Below are positions 34,766-42,790 of a DNA stretch of 64,000 nt, in pieces (the stretch's first letter is position 1; every line of letters starts with the position of its first letter). The translations under genes were made by a program, and so were the position numbers. The notes beneath the pieces were generated by a model. That model saw only the letters and a list, made by a program, of their open reading frames with translations. It ran no database searches and had not been told where the DNA came from. Origin of the DNA: JAGNGI01 sp035448825 (GTDB taxonomy: Bacteria > Fidelibacterota > UBA2242); NCBI GenBank assembly GCA_035448825.1, contig DAOTJS010000011.1:1-64000 (forward strand). Direction: 5' to 3'.

Positions 34766-35492
34766 TTTTACCCCAGTTTTCACGTTCAGCGGCTATTTCC
34801 TGTGCCTTATGATCAGATTTGGTCTGTCCGCTCCAAAGTTTACTTTTGCGTAGCCAAGTCTGGTATCGTCTTTTAACGTCGAAAACCTTTTCCATCTGCC
34901 AACGCTCTTTTTTCCCGTTTGGATTTTTTTCCGTCCAGTAATCAAGAAATTCCTGTTTGTGCTGTAATTCTTCCGGTGTAAAATCAGATTCAATTTCAGA
35001 AAAAAGGGAGGCAAGCGATTTGTCAAAATCGCACTCTTTCTTTTGTATAGTTTCTTTCTTTTCTTTTGTATCTGAATGTTTAGTCACAGACTTCTCTGTT
35101 TGTTTGGTCACAGATTCTCTGTCTGTTTGGACACTAATCTCAATCTGTGCCTGTTTAGTCACAGACTTCTCTGTTTGTTTAAATAGCGATTGCCATTTGG
35201 AATAATCTTTTTGAAGGCCATATTCCAGCCACCGACCAGCTCCAGTTCTGGTAATGATATTTTTTCCAATTAGGCGTTTTAAATATCGCCTTATGCGCCG
35301 GTGATCCATCTTAGTCATTTCCTCAAATTGCGAATAGGTGATTCGATCCATCTTTTTGTGCCAGCCATAAGTTTTGCGCAGAATAGCCCAAAGCACCCGC
35401 CATTCGCCGGGTGATAGGTTTAGAGTGCAAAACCGATCTACCAATTCATTGGCAAGGTCAAGGTGACCGTTCTCAATCTGTGGACTTGGCAT
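34758..35492 (-). CDS. Phage replication protein O-like initiator
   Basis: 244 residues. The N-terminal winged-helix domain (ELVDRFCTLNLSPGEWRVLW, ILRKTYGWHKKMDRITYSQF, RIRRYLKRLIGKNIITRTG) is that of the lambda O family. The middle (about 105-150) repeats TKQTEKSVTK-like segments encoded by DNA iterons, as expected when the origin lies inside the gene. The C-terminal part should recruit the helicase encoded next. The start has a strong GAGGAGGG ribosome site within the preceding small ORF. Confidence 0.85.
   Translation of the reverse strand: MPSPQIENGHLDLANELVDRFCTLNLSPGEWRVLWAILRKTYGWHKKMDRITYSQFEEMTKMDHRRIRRYLKRLIGKNIITRTGAGRWLEYGLQKDYSKWQSLFKQTEKSVTKQAQIEISVQTDRESVTKQTEKSVTKHSDTKEKKETIQKKECDFDKSLASLFSEIESDFTPEELQHKQEFLDYWTEKNPNGKKERWQMEKVFDVKRRYQTWLRKSKLWSGQTKSDHKAQEIAAERENWGKND
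35078..35180. other. Iteron cluster, likely replication origin of the element
   Basis: Within the O-like gene, the sequence TTTAGTCACAGACTTCTCTG occurs twice exactly (from 35079 and 35154), once with few changes (from about 35102) and once degenerate (from about 35125), at spacings of about 24, 23 and 28 bp. Lambdoid O genes carry their origin iterons in the same internal place. An AT-rich stretch (35041-35075) lies next to it, as expected of an unwinding region. Confidence 0.65.
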
Positions 35493-35637
35493 TGCCCTCC
35501 TCTAAAACAGATTGAATTTTCTCTAAGGTTAATAGGTGTTTTTTTACTTCAGTTTCGACAATCTCTGTTCTTTTATCAGATTCAGCCGATATAAAGATTT
35601 TCTTTCGTGTGATGATTACATTCTCAATCATTTTCAT
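35473..35637 (-). CDS. 54-residue element protein, function unknown
   Basis: ATG at 35637 opens MKMIENVIITRKKIFIS and the frame ends at 35473, overlapping the O-like gene by 20 bp; that gene's ribosome site lies in this ORF. The protein looks helical (KRTEIVETEVKKHLLTLEKI) with a coiled-coil feel. Translational coupling with the replication gene is likely. No homolog recognised. Confidence 0.45.
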   Translation of the reverse strand: MKMIENVIITRKKIFISAESDKRTEIVETEVKKHLLTLEKIQSVLEEGNAKSTD

Positions 35638-35690
35638 TTCTCTTTCGTATTTATTTAAAAAACGACAAAATCACACGAAAATGGCGTGCC

Positions 35691-35750
35691 ATTAGCCATT
35701 TAGCCAAAAAATGAAAAAATGGCTAATCGAAAGTGGTCAGCGATTAGCCA
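35691..35750. promoter_or_regulatory. Candidate operator: three ATTAGCCA sites
   Basis: ATTAGCCATTT (35691-35701) and AAATGGCTAAT (35717-35727) are perfect 11-bp inverted repeats, and a third ATTAGCCA is at 35743. They lie between the regulator gene (ending 35771) and the replication genes, all leftward. The place suits binding by the element's regulator, or an attenuating hairpin. Confidence 0.45.
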
Positions 35751-35770
35751 ATTTTATTTAACAGGGATTT

Positions 35771-36559
35771 TTATTCCGTCAGGTGTTTTAATCCATTCCG
35801 TTCAACGATTCTTTTAGCGGTACTGTGGTGGCAACTAAGCTTTTCACCTAATTTCCGGTAGCTGAATCTGCCCGTTTTAGGATGTCTTGCCTCGTCAATT
35901 AATGCTATAAGTTCATTATGGTCAAGATCATATTTTAAAGATAGTCTTTTTTTTAATGCTCTGTTTTGTGCACTAAATTCTTTAACTTTTGCACGTGCTA
36001 CGCGGTCTTCGTGCGGGATTGTTTCAATAGCATCCGATTTTTCCTTTCCAGAATCGCCTGCCTTATCCCGCTCCGGTTCGGATTGTGCGGAATTTCGACT
36101 TAAAATGATCGAATTATCATCGGGAAATATCCTCTTATATTCTGTCTCAAACACAGCCGGAAATTTGATGTCCGTTGAAACATAGTCATCGAGTTTATTT
36201 TCATCACAAAACCTCGATACAATTTTATAAATGCGATACGTTTTTAATAATTGATTAAAAACCTCAGTTTTTTTCTCAAAATCTTCCCTTTTATAGTCTG
36301 GCATTAACCTATCAAACGTCTTTCTAATAGTTCCAGATATATAATTTGTTAATAAAGTGTAATCAAACTCATCCTTAAAGTTGAAATTTTGGAGTTTACG
36401 TTTTACTTCCTCGAAAAAATCAATTTGCTTTTCGGGCTCATCTAAACCAAGCTCTTCACGATGGTTTAGTATGTATGCTTTGGCTTCATCTTCATTGAAG
36501 TCATCTTGATTGATGTCATCTTGATTGATGTCATCTTGATTTGAGATATTTTCATTCAT
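35771..36559 (-). CDS. Putative regulator with C-terminal helix-turn-helix
   Basis: 262 residues. The N-terminus has a tandem acidic repeat (DDINQDDINQDDF) encoded by a 15-bp DNA tandem repeat at about 36500-36545, so copy number may vary. A helical middle part follows (about 40-150), then a charged linker. The C-terminal region FSYRKLGEKLSCHHSTAKRI resembles a helix-turn-helix. It is the first gene of the replication block and likely its regulator; no family recognised. Confidence 0.6.
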   Translation of the reverse strand: MNENISNQDDINQDDINQDDFNEDEAKAYILNHREELGLDEPEKQIDFFEEVKRKLQNFNFKDEFDYTLLTNYISGTIRKTFDRLMPDYKREDFEKKTEVFNQLLKTYRIYKIVSRFCDENKLDDYVSTDIKFPAVFETEYKRIFPDDNSIILSRNSAQSEPERDKAGDSGKEKSDAIETIPHEDRVARAKVKEFSAQNRALKKRLSLKYDLDHNELIALIDEARHPKTGRFSYRKLGEKLSCHHSTAKRIVERNGLKHLTE

Positions 36560-36560
36560 T

Positions 36561-36580
36561 GCTAAATCCCTTTCTTTAGC
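36561..36580 (-). promoter_or_regulatory. Hairpin presenting the ribosome site of the regulator gene
   Basis: On the minus strand the stem GCTAAA/TTTAGC encloses an 8-base loop GAAAGGGA, 1 base before the start codon region. The Shine-Dalgarno element sits exactly in the loop, suggesting controlled translation. Confidence 0.4.
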
Positions 36581-36597
36581 CCCTTATTAAGATAAAA

Positions 36598-36647
36598 GCC
36601 GGAATCCGTTAAGGGTTACGGTTTTCGGGTACGTTGCCCTATCCGGC
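36598..36647 (-). other. Possible structured leader (branched hairpin)
   Basis: Outer arms GCCGGA (36598-36603) and TCCGGC (36642-36647) enclose two small hairpins (CCGT/ACGG and GGG/CCC), giving a three-way junction about 40 bases upstream of the regulator start. No riboswitch family recognised. The rest of 36560-36924 has two tandem AACCTTACCA copies at 36814-36833 and no gene. Confidence 0.3.
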
Positions 36648-36924
36648 CTTTGTCAAAAAATCTATCTAAACTAAGGAATATTACACACATTTTAAAGCAT
36701 TTCTGGTAATTTATTTGTCATTACTACAACTAAAAACCTAAGAAAACCTAATGTTGACAAAAGTTGACGTTCTGAATAATTGCAATGTATGATAAGACTA
36801 CTTAACAAAACTTAACCTTACCAAACCTTACCAAGCCATGCCAAAAAAACACACTCTGATTGGGAATAAACAATAGATTGCAATTCCTCAAATAATTTCT
36901 TTTAAAGTACAGAATCACATATTT

Positions 36925-38511
36925 TTAATAAGTCTCAATAATATATATATATCTTTTCATTATATCTGCTTGTTTAGTAAGGCTATAACTTTGAAATGTT
37001 GGTTCTTGTGATGTTCTCATTTCAATTTTTTCAGGAAGAACCTCAATTAAACTATAAAGGTAACTTGATTTGATTGTATAACTAACATTTTCCGCATCTA
37101 AATGTTTCCCTGAAATCACTCCGATCAGTACGCCCCTTGTATTAAAAACTGGAGCTCCACTATTACCCGGTTGAACCGGGGCGGAAATTTGATAACATGA
37201 TATATCTCCTTGAAAACCGGTTTTTGAACTGATAATGCCATTAGTCAATTTAATCTCATCTCCCATTGTCGCGCGTAATGGATAACCTAATACATAGACA
37301 CTTTCACCAATATCAGAGAGTTTTGAATTAATGCAAAACGGAATCGAGCCTGAAATTTTAACGCTGTCCGGTGAAATTTTTAAAACTGCAAGGTCATTAT
37401 TTTTATCAGAACTCACAACATTTGCTTTATAACTTTCATTATAATTTCCGTTAATTCCTCGTATCATAATTGTTTCTACATTGGCTATGACGTGATAGTT
37501 AGTGACAAAATATCCCTTATTACTTATGGCAAAACATGTTGCTGAGCCGGTATATAAGTCTTTTTTATCATCTATTGTTGGATAGATTTTTAACAGACTG
37601 TAAGACTCTTTCATGTCAATTCTCGGTGCCATTTTTTCAATAAATGCATCATAATTATCAACGTTCATTATGTTCCTTATCTTATCAGGATATTTTTTCC
37701 CAAAGTCCTTAAATAAATTTTGTATATCATTATTTGTTAAACTGTATTCAAATTCCAAAGTATAATAGCCATCGCATATAGCATTAACATTGTACCTTGA
37801 AAGATTATCAATTTCTTGAATATCTACTAAATAATGTAAAAATGATGCTGTCTTTTGAAATTCGATCCATGGATATTTATTATCTGAATCAATTATTTGG
37901 CAATCGTATTTTTCTTTATTCTTTGTAATGGCTATTCTGTATTTATTTTGGTTAGTCACAGGTTTTAAAAGTACGTTATCGAAATAACTAATGTAATCAA
38001 TACTGCAAGTCCATATTCCTTCTATTGGATCAAGAATATTTATATTTTGCATGTAATATTTTTTGAAGTCTTTTTCGCTCATCTTCAATTCTACAAGTAG
38101 CGGAGTGGCTTTAATATTTTCATTCATATTAGCATAAATAAAAGCATTGTTTCCAGTATTGTCTTTTATTTTTTTATCAGCTCCGTATTTTAAAAGGATT
38201 GTGATTATCTCGGGATTTATTGTATTTAAAGCAGCAAACATCAGAGGGGTAATACCATCATAATTACAATCATTAATTTTTGCCCCACTTTTTATTAAAG
38301 TTTCAATCACCTTAGGATTTTCATTATAACGGGCAGCTATCATCAGAGGAGTAAAACCACTTGAATCTCGTTCATTGACGTTTACTCCGGCTTTTATTGC
38401 TTTATTTACTTCTTCGGGAGTTCCTTTTGAAAAAATATCAAAAATATCCTGTGTAAATATCTTAATTGGGATTAATAACAAAATGATTGAGAGTAATAAA
38501 ATTTTTCGCAT
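36925..38511 (-). CDS. Secreted ankyrin-repeat/trypsin-like serine protease (element cargo)
   Basis: 528 residues. A signal peptide (about 1-20, ILLLSIILLLIPI) is followed by three to four ankyrin repeats (GVNVNERDSSGFTPLMIAAR, GAKINDCNYDGITPLMFAAL) to about residue 130. A middle region of unknown fold spans about 150-300. The C-terminal 200 residues are a trypsin-like domain: NKGYFVTNYHVIAN (His), NNDLAVLKI (Asp), QPGNSGAPVF (Ser). Exported proteases of this kind act in the periplasm or outside. It lies between the regulator and tRNA-Phe, away from the replication genes, as cargo often does. Low-GC compared with the chromosome. Target unknown. Confidence 0.85.
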   Translation of the reverse strand: MRKILLLSIILLLIPIKIFTQDIFDIFSKGTPEEVNKAIKAGVNVNERDSSGFTPLMIAARYNENPKVIETLIKSGAKINDCNYDGITPLMFAALNTINPEIITILLKYGADKKIKDNTGNNAFIYANMNENIKATPLLVELKMSEKDFKKYYMQNINILDPIEGIWTCSIDYISYFDNVLLKPVTNQNKYRIAITKNKEKYDCQIIDSDNKYPWIEFQKTASFLHYLVDIQEIDNLSRYNVNAICDGYYTLEFEYSLTNNDIQNLFKDFGKKYPDKIRNIMNVDNYDAFIEKMAPRIDMKESYSLLKIYPTIDDKKDLYTGSATCFAISNKGYFVTNYHVIANVETIMIRGINGNYNESYKANVVSSDKNNDLAVLKISPDSVKISGSIPFCINSKLSDIGESVYVLGYPLRATMGDEIKLTNGIISSKTGFQGDISCYQISAPVQPGNSGAPVFNTRGVLIGVISGKHLDAENVSYTIKSSYLYSLIEVLPEKIEMRTSQEPTFQSYSLTKQADIMKRYIYIIETY

Positions 38512-38629
38512 TCTCTTTCTCCCAGATTAAAGATTACCTGTAATTAATAAACTTTTCATCACTAAATAATAGTCAATCTTTGATAATTAATCAATTAGTT
38601 TCACGAAATCTAAGATAGAGTAATATATC

Positions 38630-38648
38630 GGTATCCAGTTCGGTATCC
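38630..38648. promoter_or_regulatory. Candidate integrase arm sites, right
   Basis: GGTATCC at 38630 and 38642, the counterpart of the pair at 30520/30531, about 145 bp inside attR. Confidence 0.4.
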
Positions 38649-38775
38649 GGTTTTCAGTGTTAAAATTTGTATAAAGTATGGTAAGATTTAGAGAGAATAA
38701 AAACGCCAGCACCGCGCAATTAAAGCGGGTTGAATAGTGGTGTTTGTCGTCGTGAAAATCCATTAAATTAATTAG

Positions 38776-38848
38776 TGGCGAGGGACGGAATCGAACCGCC
38801 GACACAGGGATTTTCAGTCCCCTGCTCTACCGACTGAGCTACCTCGCC
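38776..38848 (-). tRNA. tRNA-Phe (anticodon GAA)
   Basis: Minus strand, 73 nt. Acceptor arms GGCGAGG and CCTCGCC pair fully, followed by discriminator A. D arm TAGCTCAGTCGGTAGAGCA, anticodon arm GGGGACTGAAAATCCCT with anticodon GAA, and T arm CGGCGGTTCGATTCCGTC are regular. CCA is not encoded. The element occupies its 3' side and restores its 3' half, so the gene stays intact. Both its 3' half and its 5' end recur in tandem arrays nearby. Confidence 0.96.
38794..38820. other. attR core within tRNA-Phe
   Basis: 27 bp identical to attL at 30467-30493, covering the anticodon-arm 3' side through the start of the T arm. Confidence 0.75.
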
Positions 38849-39141
38849 ACAATGTCAAAGTGCTACTCGTCTTCTTGTAGAGCGAGGTAGCGAAGGAGAA
38901 GACTGCCTGTCCCGCCACGGCGGGAAGCTACCTCGCCACAATGTCAAAGTGCTACTCGTCTTCTTGTAGAGCGAGGTAGCGAAGGAGAAGACTGCCTGTC
39001 CCGCCACGGCGGGAAGCTACCTCGCCACAATGTCAAAGTGCTAATCGTCTTCTTTATTGATCGAGGTAGCGAAGGAGAAGACTGCCTGTCCCGCCACGGC
39101 GGGCTATTATTGTCCCGCTACGGCGGGAAAGCTACCTCGCC
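38841..39141. repeat. 89-bp tandem repeat built on the tRNA-Phe 5' end
   Basis: ACCTCGCC (acceptor 5' end on the minus strand) recurs at 38841, 38930, 39019 and 39134, giving two exact 89-bp units and a third diverged one of about 115 bp. Read on the minus strand, each unit begins with GGCGAGGTAGC, contains CCCGCCGTGGCGGG as an inner hairpin, and returns with GCTACCTCGC, so the tRNA 5' end is paired with its own complement. GTCTTCT/AGAAGAC adds another stem. The 39142-39319 remainder has no recognisable gene. Confidence 0.8.
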
Positions 39142-39319
39142 ACTGTTAAAAAACGGCTTAATTTAGGAACTCAAGTGCAATTCCAAAAACTATTTTTCGT
39201 CCGTAACTCGTTCGATCATTCACTCATGCACTCACTTACTCATATACTCATACAATTATGCAGTTCTGCGAAATCTTGAACAATTAGTAGCTAAAATGCT
39301 CCATTAATTTAGGAAAAGC

Positions 39320-42300
39320 TTAATTTGCGAATTCGCGGATATATTTGCGAATATTCTGTTCGGCTTCGTCCAATACCGACTCGGTTATTGTTTTGGTAAT
39401 CAATAGGCCGTTACGAATGAAATAAAGAGCCTGTTCTCTGACTTTCCGTTTGGAACAGCGTTCGAGTATGAAAGCGTAAAAATCCAGCTGGGCGGAGTAT
39501 TTTTTCAATAAAACTTCGTCCGGTTTCACGCCGATGCGGTCGGATTTGAAATCTATAATAGTCAGAGTATTGTCGCTATTTTCGATGAGCAGATCAATTT
39601 TTCCCTCAAGGACTGTTTCCTCGTAAAGCCCGACCACTTCGACTTCCCGCCGCCGATTTCTGGCAGAAGTCAAAAGTTGGCGTAGATGATTATCGGAAGC
39701 GAGCAATGGCTTAGCCCAGTTGGTAAGTTCAGCGGTAATTTTCTGCGCCTCAGGGGCGGTAAGTCGGTAGGGACGTAGTAAATCGTCGAGCATAATTTGA
39801 AACGAGTCCAGCGACTGAAAATCCCACCAGCTGAAGGCTTTGTGAATCAAAGTGCCCAACTCCTGCGGCGAAAGCGCCTGATCGGTTTCCGGCTCGGCGG
39901 TGGAGACGATTTTCTCACCGGCGATAAGCCATTCCGCCAGAGCCGTAGCGGTTAACTTTCGGACCGGCGGTTTGAACTCGATCGGTTGAATTTGAGCGCG
40001 AATTCTCCGCAACTCCTCGTCGTTTAATTCGACCGGCAGAGCGATTGATATTCCGGCAGGAAGTGCCGTCTGTTCGATTTCTGTTTTGGTAAATCGTACG
40101 ATGCGACAGAGGTTTTTTTCGTGTGCATCAGTAAAAATTTCGGTGCTTAAATCCCAGAGCGATTTATCCGTTTTATTGGATTTGTCTGGCACCGTTGCCG
40201 AGCAGACTAAATACGAGCGGGCGCGGGTCATAGCGACGTACAACAAGCGTTTTTCCTCGGCTAATGTCCGGCGTCGCTCGAGACGTTTCAATTGATTGTA
40301 GCGAAATGAATAAGATTGTTTTTTATCGGTTTTAATAGTGACCGCCGCGCCGAAATCAGAATGAAAAAGGAAGTGATCAGTCCGGTAATTGATTTCATTG
40401 GCCAGCAGAGGCAGAAAAACGATTTGACTGTCAAGACCCTTAGCCGCGTGAATCGTCATAATCGTTACAGCATCGCCTTTGGCGGCGGAGAGATTGGCTT
40501 CACCTTCGCGCACTTCCTTAGCCCGATAAATGCGAATGCGCCGGATAAAATCAATCGGCGAGAGGCTTTCGACTTTTTCCCATTCCAGCGCCAGATCAAT
40601 CAATTTTTTGACATTAGCAATTTTCTGGGTGCCGTCGGGTAATCCGGCCAGAAGCGCTGGAAAATTTGTCCGTTTCACAATTTGATTAATCATTTCGGCA
40701 GTGGACAATTGCGTAATTTGTTCGTTCAGTTCGGTATAGTTACGATAGAAATTTTGCAGACGCACGGCTTCGTCGGCTTCCAGCGCGAACTCTTTTCCAT
40801 TTTTCAAATATTGATTAATCCCTTGCCATAGACTTTCTGCGCGGGCTAATTCGGTCAGAGTAGCGTCGTTCAATCCGACCAGCGGCGACCGCAGTGTCCC
40901 CACTAAAGCGATCTCGTCGTGCCAGTTCCATAATACTCGCAGGTAGTTAGTCAAGTCCACGACTTCTGGCTGGTCGTAGAATCCGATTCCCGTTACCACG
41001 TAAAAAGGAATTCCAGCCTGGCGCAGAGCATCTGTGAATCGGGATTGATGGGTGCGCGAACGCAGGAGAATCGTCATATCGCCGAATTCAGCCGCGCGGA
41101 TAATGCCGTTTTCTCTGACTATTTCGGCTTGATGCAATTGCCAAATGCGATCGGCGATAGCTTTGGCTTCCAGAACTTTGTCGTCTGGTTTCCCGCCGCG
41201 TAGACGCGCGGCGAACTCCTCGTCTTCTGCGATTAAAAGCAGTTCAACCGGCGGTTCAGTAGAAGTAGAATTATCTTTAGCCGCAATCGGTAGCGGGTAA
41301 TGCGCGGCATAACGTTCCGCCGGTGGTTCGGTACCGAGAAATTGCGCAAAGAAATAGTTGTAAAAATCCATTAGTGCCCGAACACTACGGTAATTAGTCG
41401 CCAGAGGCTGGACGACCGACTGCTCGCGCAAAGTGTTGAATATCTCGACTTCCGCCCCACGAAAACGGTAAATGGATTGCTTTTCATCACCGACGAAAAA
41501 CGTAATCAAATCAGGATTGAGCTCCTGAAGTAAACGGATTATGCGATACTGAATCGGATTAATGTCCTGGAATTCATCAACCAGCAAATGTTTAAAGTTC
41601 CTGACGTAACGCACAATTTCCGGCGATCGCCGCGCCAGCAGGTTTTCGGTTTCGATCTCAATTCCAGTGAAATCCAGCAGAGCTTTGCGGCGCATTTCCG
41701 CACGATATTCTTGCAGAAAATCCAATGCCAGGCGCGCCAGACTTTGCATTACATTAGCGTGAAGTTTTTCAATTTCCGGATCGAAAATAAGAAATTCGTC
41801 TTTGATTGATCCAAATTTTGCGGCCAATTGGCTATGCAATTCTCGCGCTATTTCCAATTCATTGCCCCAGACCGTGGCTGTGCCTTTTCTTCTATCGTCC
41901 AGCGCTTTACGCAGAGAGCCGTCCTGGAGTGAATTCGGTATTTGATGCCGGTCGAGAACTTCAGCGGAAGCATTCAAGATAATGCCGAAATCCGATTGCA
42001 GAGCGTCGTCGGATTTGCGTGAATCGAAAGCAGAAATTCGTTTAATAATATCGCTGACAGTTCTGTCGCTGAAATATTCATAAAGCAATTTTAGATTGTA
42101 TTCCCGGCAGGCTTTTTCAACGTCGGCAAGATGACTGCTTACATTGAGATTTTTATAACGTTCCAGAATCGGCGCGCATTCGGCCTGCTTTTCGTAGATC
42201 AAATCCAGCCATCCAGATAATTCGGCGAGTGTTATCGAATTGATTAGCGTCGTAAGATCGGCATCGCGTTCAGTAATTTTACGCTCCAGGAATTTCTGCC

Positions 42301-42706
42301 GAAAACGGTCGCGGAACAGGGTTTCCGCAATTTCGTCGCATACTTTGAAAAGTGGGTCGAAAGGCAATTCGCCGACGTTATCCCGCAGAATACGGAGACA
42401 AAAACTGTGCACGGTCGAAATCGGGGCGGTGTTCAGGCGCTCGATCAAGCCGGCAATTTTCGCAGGTTCTAAACCGGCTTCGTTCTTGAGGAGAGATGAG
42501 CGCACGCGCTCTTTCATTTCGTTGGCGGCTTTGTCGGTGAAGGTAATAGCGATGATCTGGTCGCAGTCGGCAGTTCCCGAAAGCAAAATTTCCAGGTAGC
42601 GCTTGACCAGAACGGTGGTCTTGCCGGTTCCGGCGGCGGCGGAAACGAATTGGTTCTCCGTGATGTTTTTAATGAACTGTTCGCGTTCGCTGGCTAAGTT
42701 GGTCAT
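39320..42706 (-). CDS. addA: AddA-type helicase-nuclease subunit (UvrD family with RecB nuclease)
   Basis: About 1128 residues from ATG 42706; an in-frame start up to 42727 is possible and no strong ribosome site decides. Motifs: Walker A FVSAAAGTGKTTVLVKRY, IAITFTDKAANEMKERVR, LVDEFQDINPIQYRI (Walker B), FVGDEKQSIYRFRGAEVEIF, TIHAAKGLDSQIVFLP and VAMTRAR. The C-terminal nuclease motif EGKIDLLIENSDNTLTIIDF plus Lys matches the RecB/AddA GxxD...DYK core. With AddB it resects double-strand breaks for recombination. addB lies 1.5 kb away beyond an opposing gene. Confidence 0.9.
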   Translation of the reverse strand: MTNLASEREQFIKNITENQFVSAAAGTGKTTVLVKRYLEILLSGTADCDQIIAITFTDKAANEMKERVRSSLLKNEAGLEPAKIAGLIERLNTAPISTVHSFCLRILRDNVGELPFDPLFKVCDEIAETLFRDRFRQKFLERKITERDADLTTLINSITLAELSGWLDLIYEKQAECAPILERYKNLNVSSHLADVEKACREYNLKLLYEYFSDRTVSDIIKRISAFDSRKSDDALQSDFGIILNASAEVLDRHQIPNSLQDGSLRKALDDRRKGTATVWGNELEIARELHSQLAAKFGSIKDEFLIFDPEIEKLHANVMQSLARLALDFLQEYRAEMRRKALLDFTGIEIETENLLARRSPEIVRYVRNFKHLLVDEFQDINPIQYRIIRLLQELNPDLITFFVGDEKQSIYRFRGAEVEIFNTLREQSVVQPLATNYRSVRALMDFYNYFFAQFLGTEPPAERYAAHYPLPIAAKDNSTSTEPPVELLLIAEDEEFAARLRGGKPDDKVLEAKAIADRIWQLHQAEIVRENGIIRAAEFGDMTILLRSRTHQSRFTDALRQAGIPFYVVTGIGFYDQPEVVDLTNYLRVLWNWHDEIALVGTLRSPLVGLNDATLTELARAESLWQGINQYLKNGKEFALEADEAVRLQNFYRNYTELNEQITQLSTAEMINQIVKRTNFPALLAGLPDGTQKIANVKKLIDLALEWEKVESLSPIDFIRRIRIYRAKEVREGEANLSAAKGDAVTIMTIHAAKGLDSQIVFLPLLANEINYRTDHFLFHSDFGAAVTIKTDKKQSYSFRYNQLKRLERRRTLAEEKRLLYVAMTRARSYLVCSATVPDKSNKTDKSLWDLSTEIFTDAHEKNLCRIVRFTKTEIEQTALPAGISIALPVELNDEELRRIRAQIQPIEFKPPVRKLTATALAEWLIAGEKIVSTAEPETDQALSPQELGTLIHKAFSWWDFQSLDSFQIMLDDLLRPYRLTAPEAQKITAELTNWAKPLLASDNHLRQLLTSARNRRREVEVVGLYEETVLEGKIDLLIENSDNTLTIIDFKSDRIGVKPDEVLLKKYSAQLDFYAFILERCSKRKVREQALYFIRNGLLITKTITESVLDEAEQNIRKYIREFAN

Positions 42707-42790
42707 ATAGACTAATTTAAGCATCAAAACTTTTGGAAATAAATTTTAAAAAGCCTAAAATTCTGGCGTTTTATGGAGAGTAAAAGCTAA

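Noticed and set aside
36755..36800. Plus-strand sigma70-like promoter (TTGACG ... TATGAT)
   Set aside because: No plus-strand gene or clear RNA follows within the element; chance matches are common in AT-rich DNA.
38587..38805. 72-codon minus-strand ORF starting inside tRNA-Phe
   Set aside because: Its first residues (MSAVRFRPSPL) are the translation of the tRNA 3' half, a known artefact; no other support.
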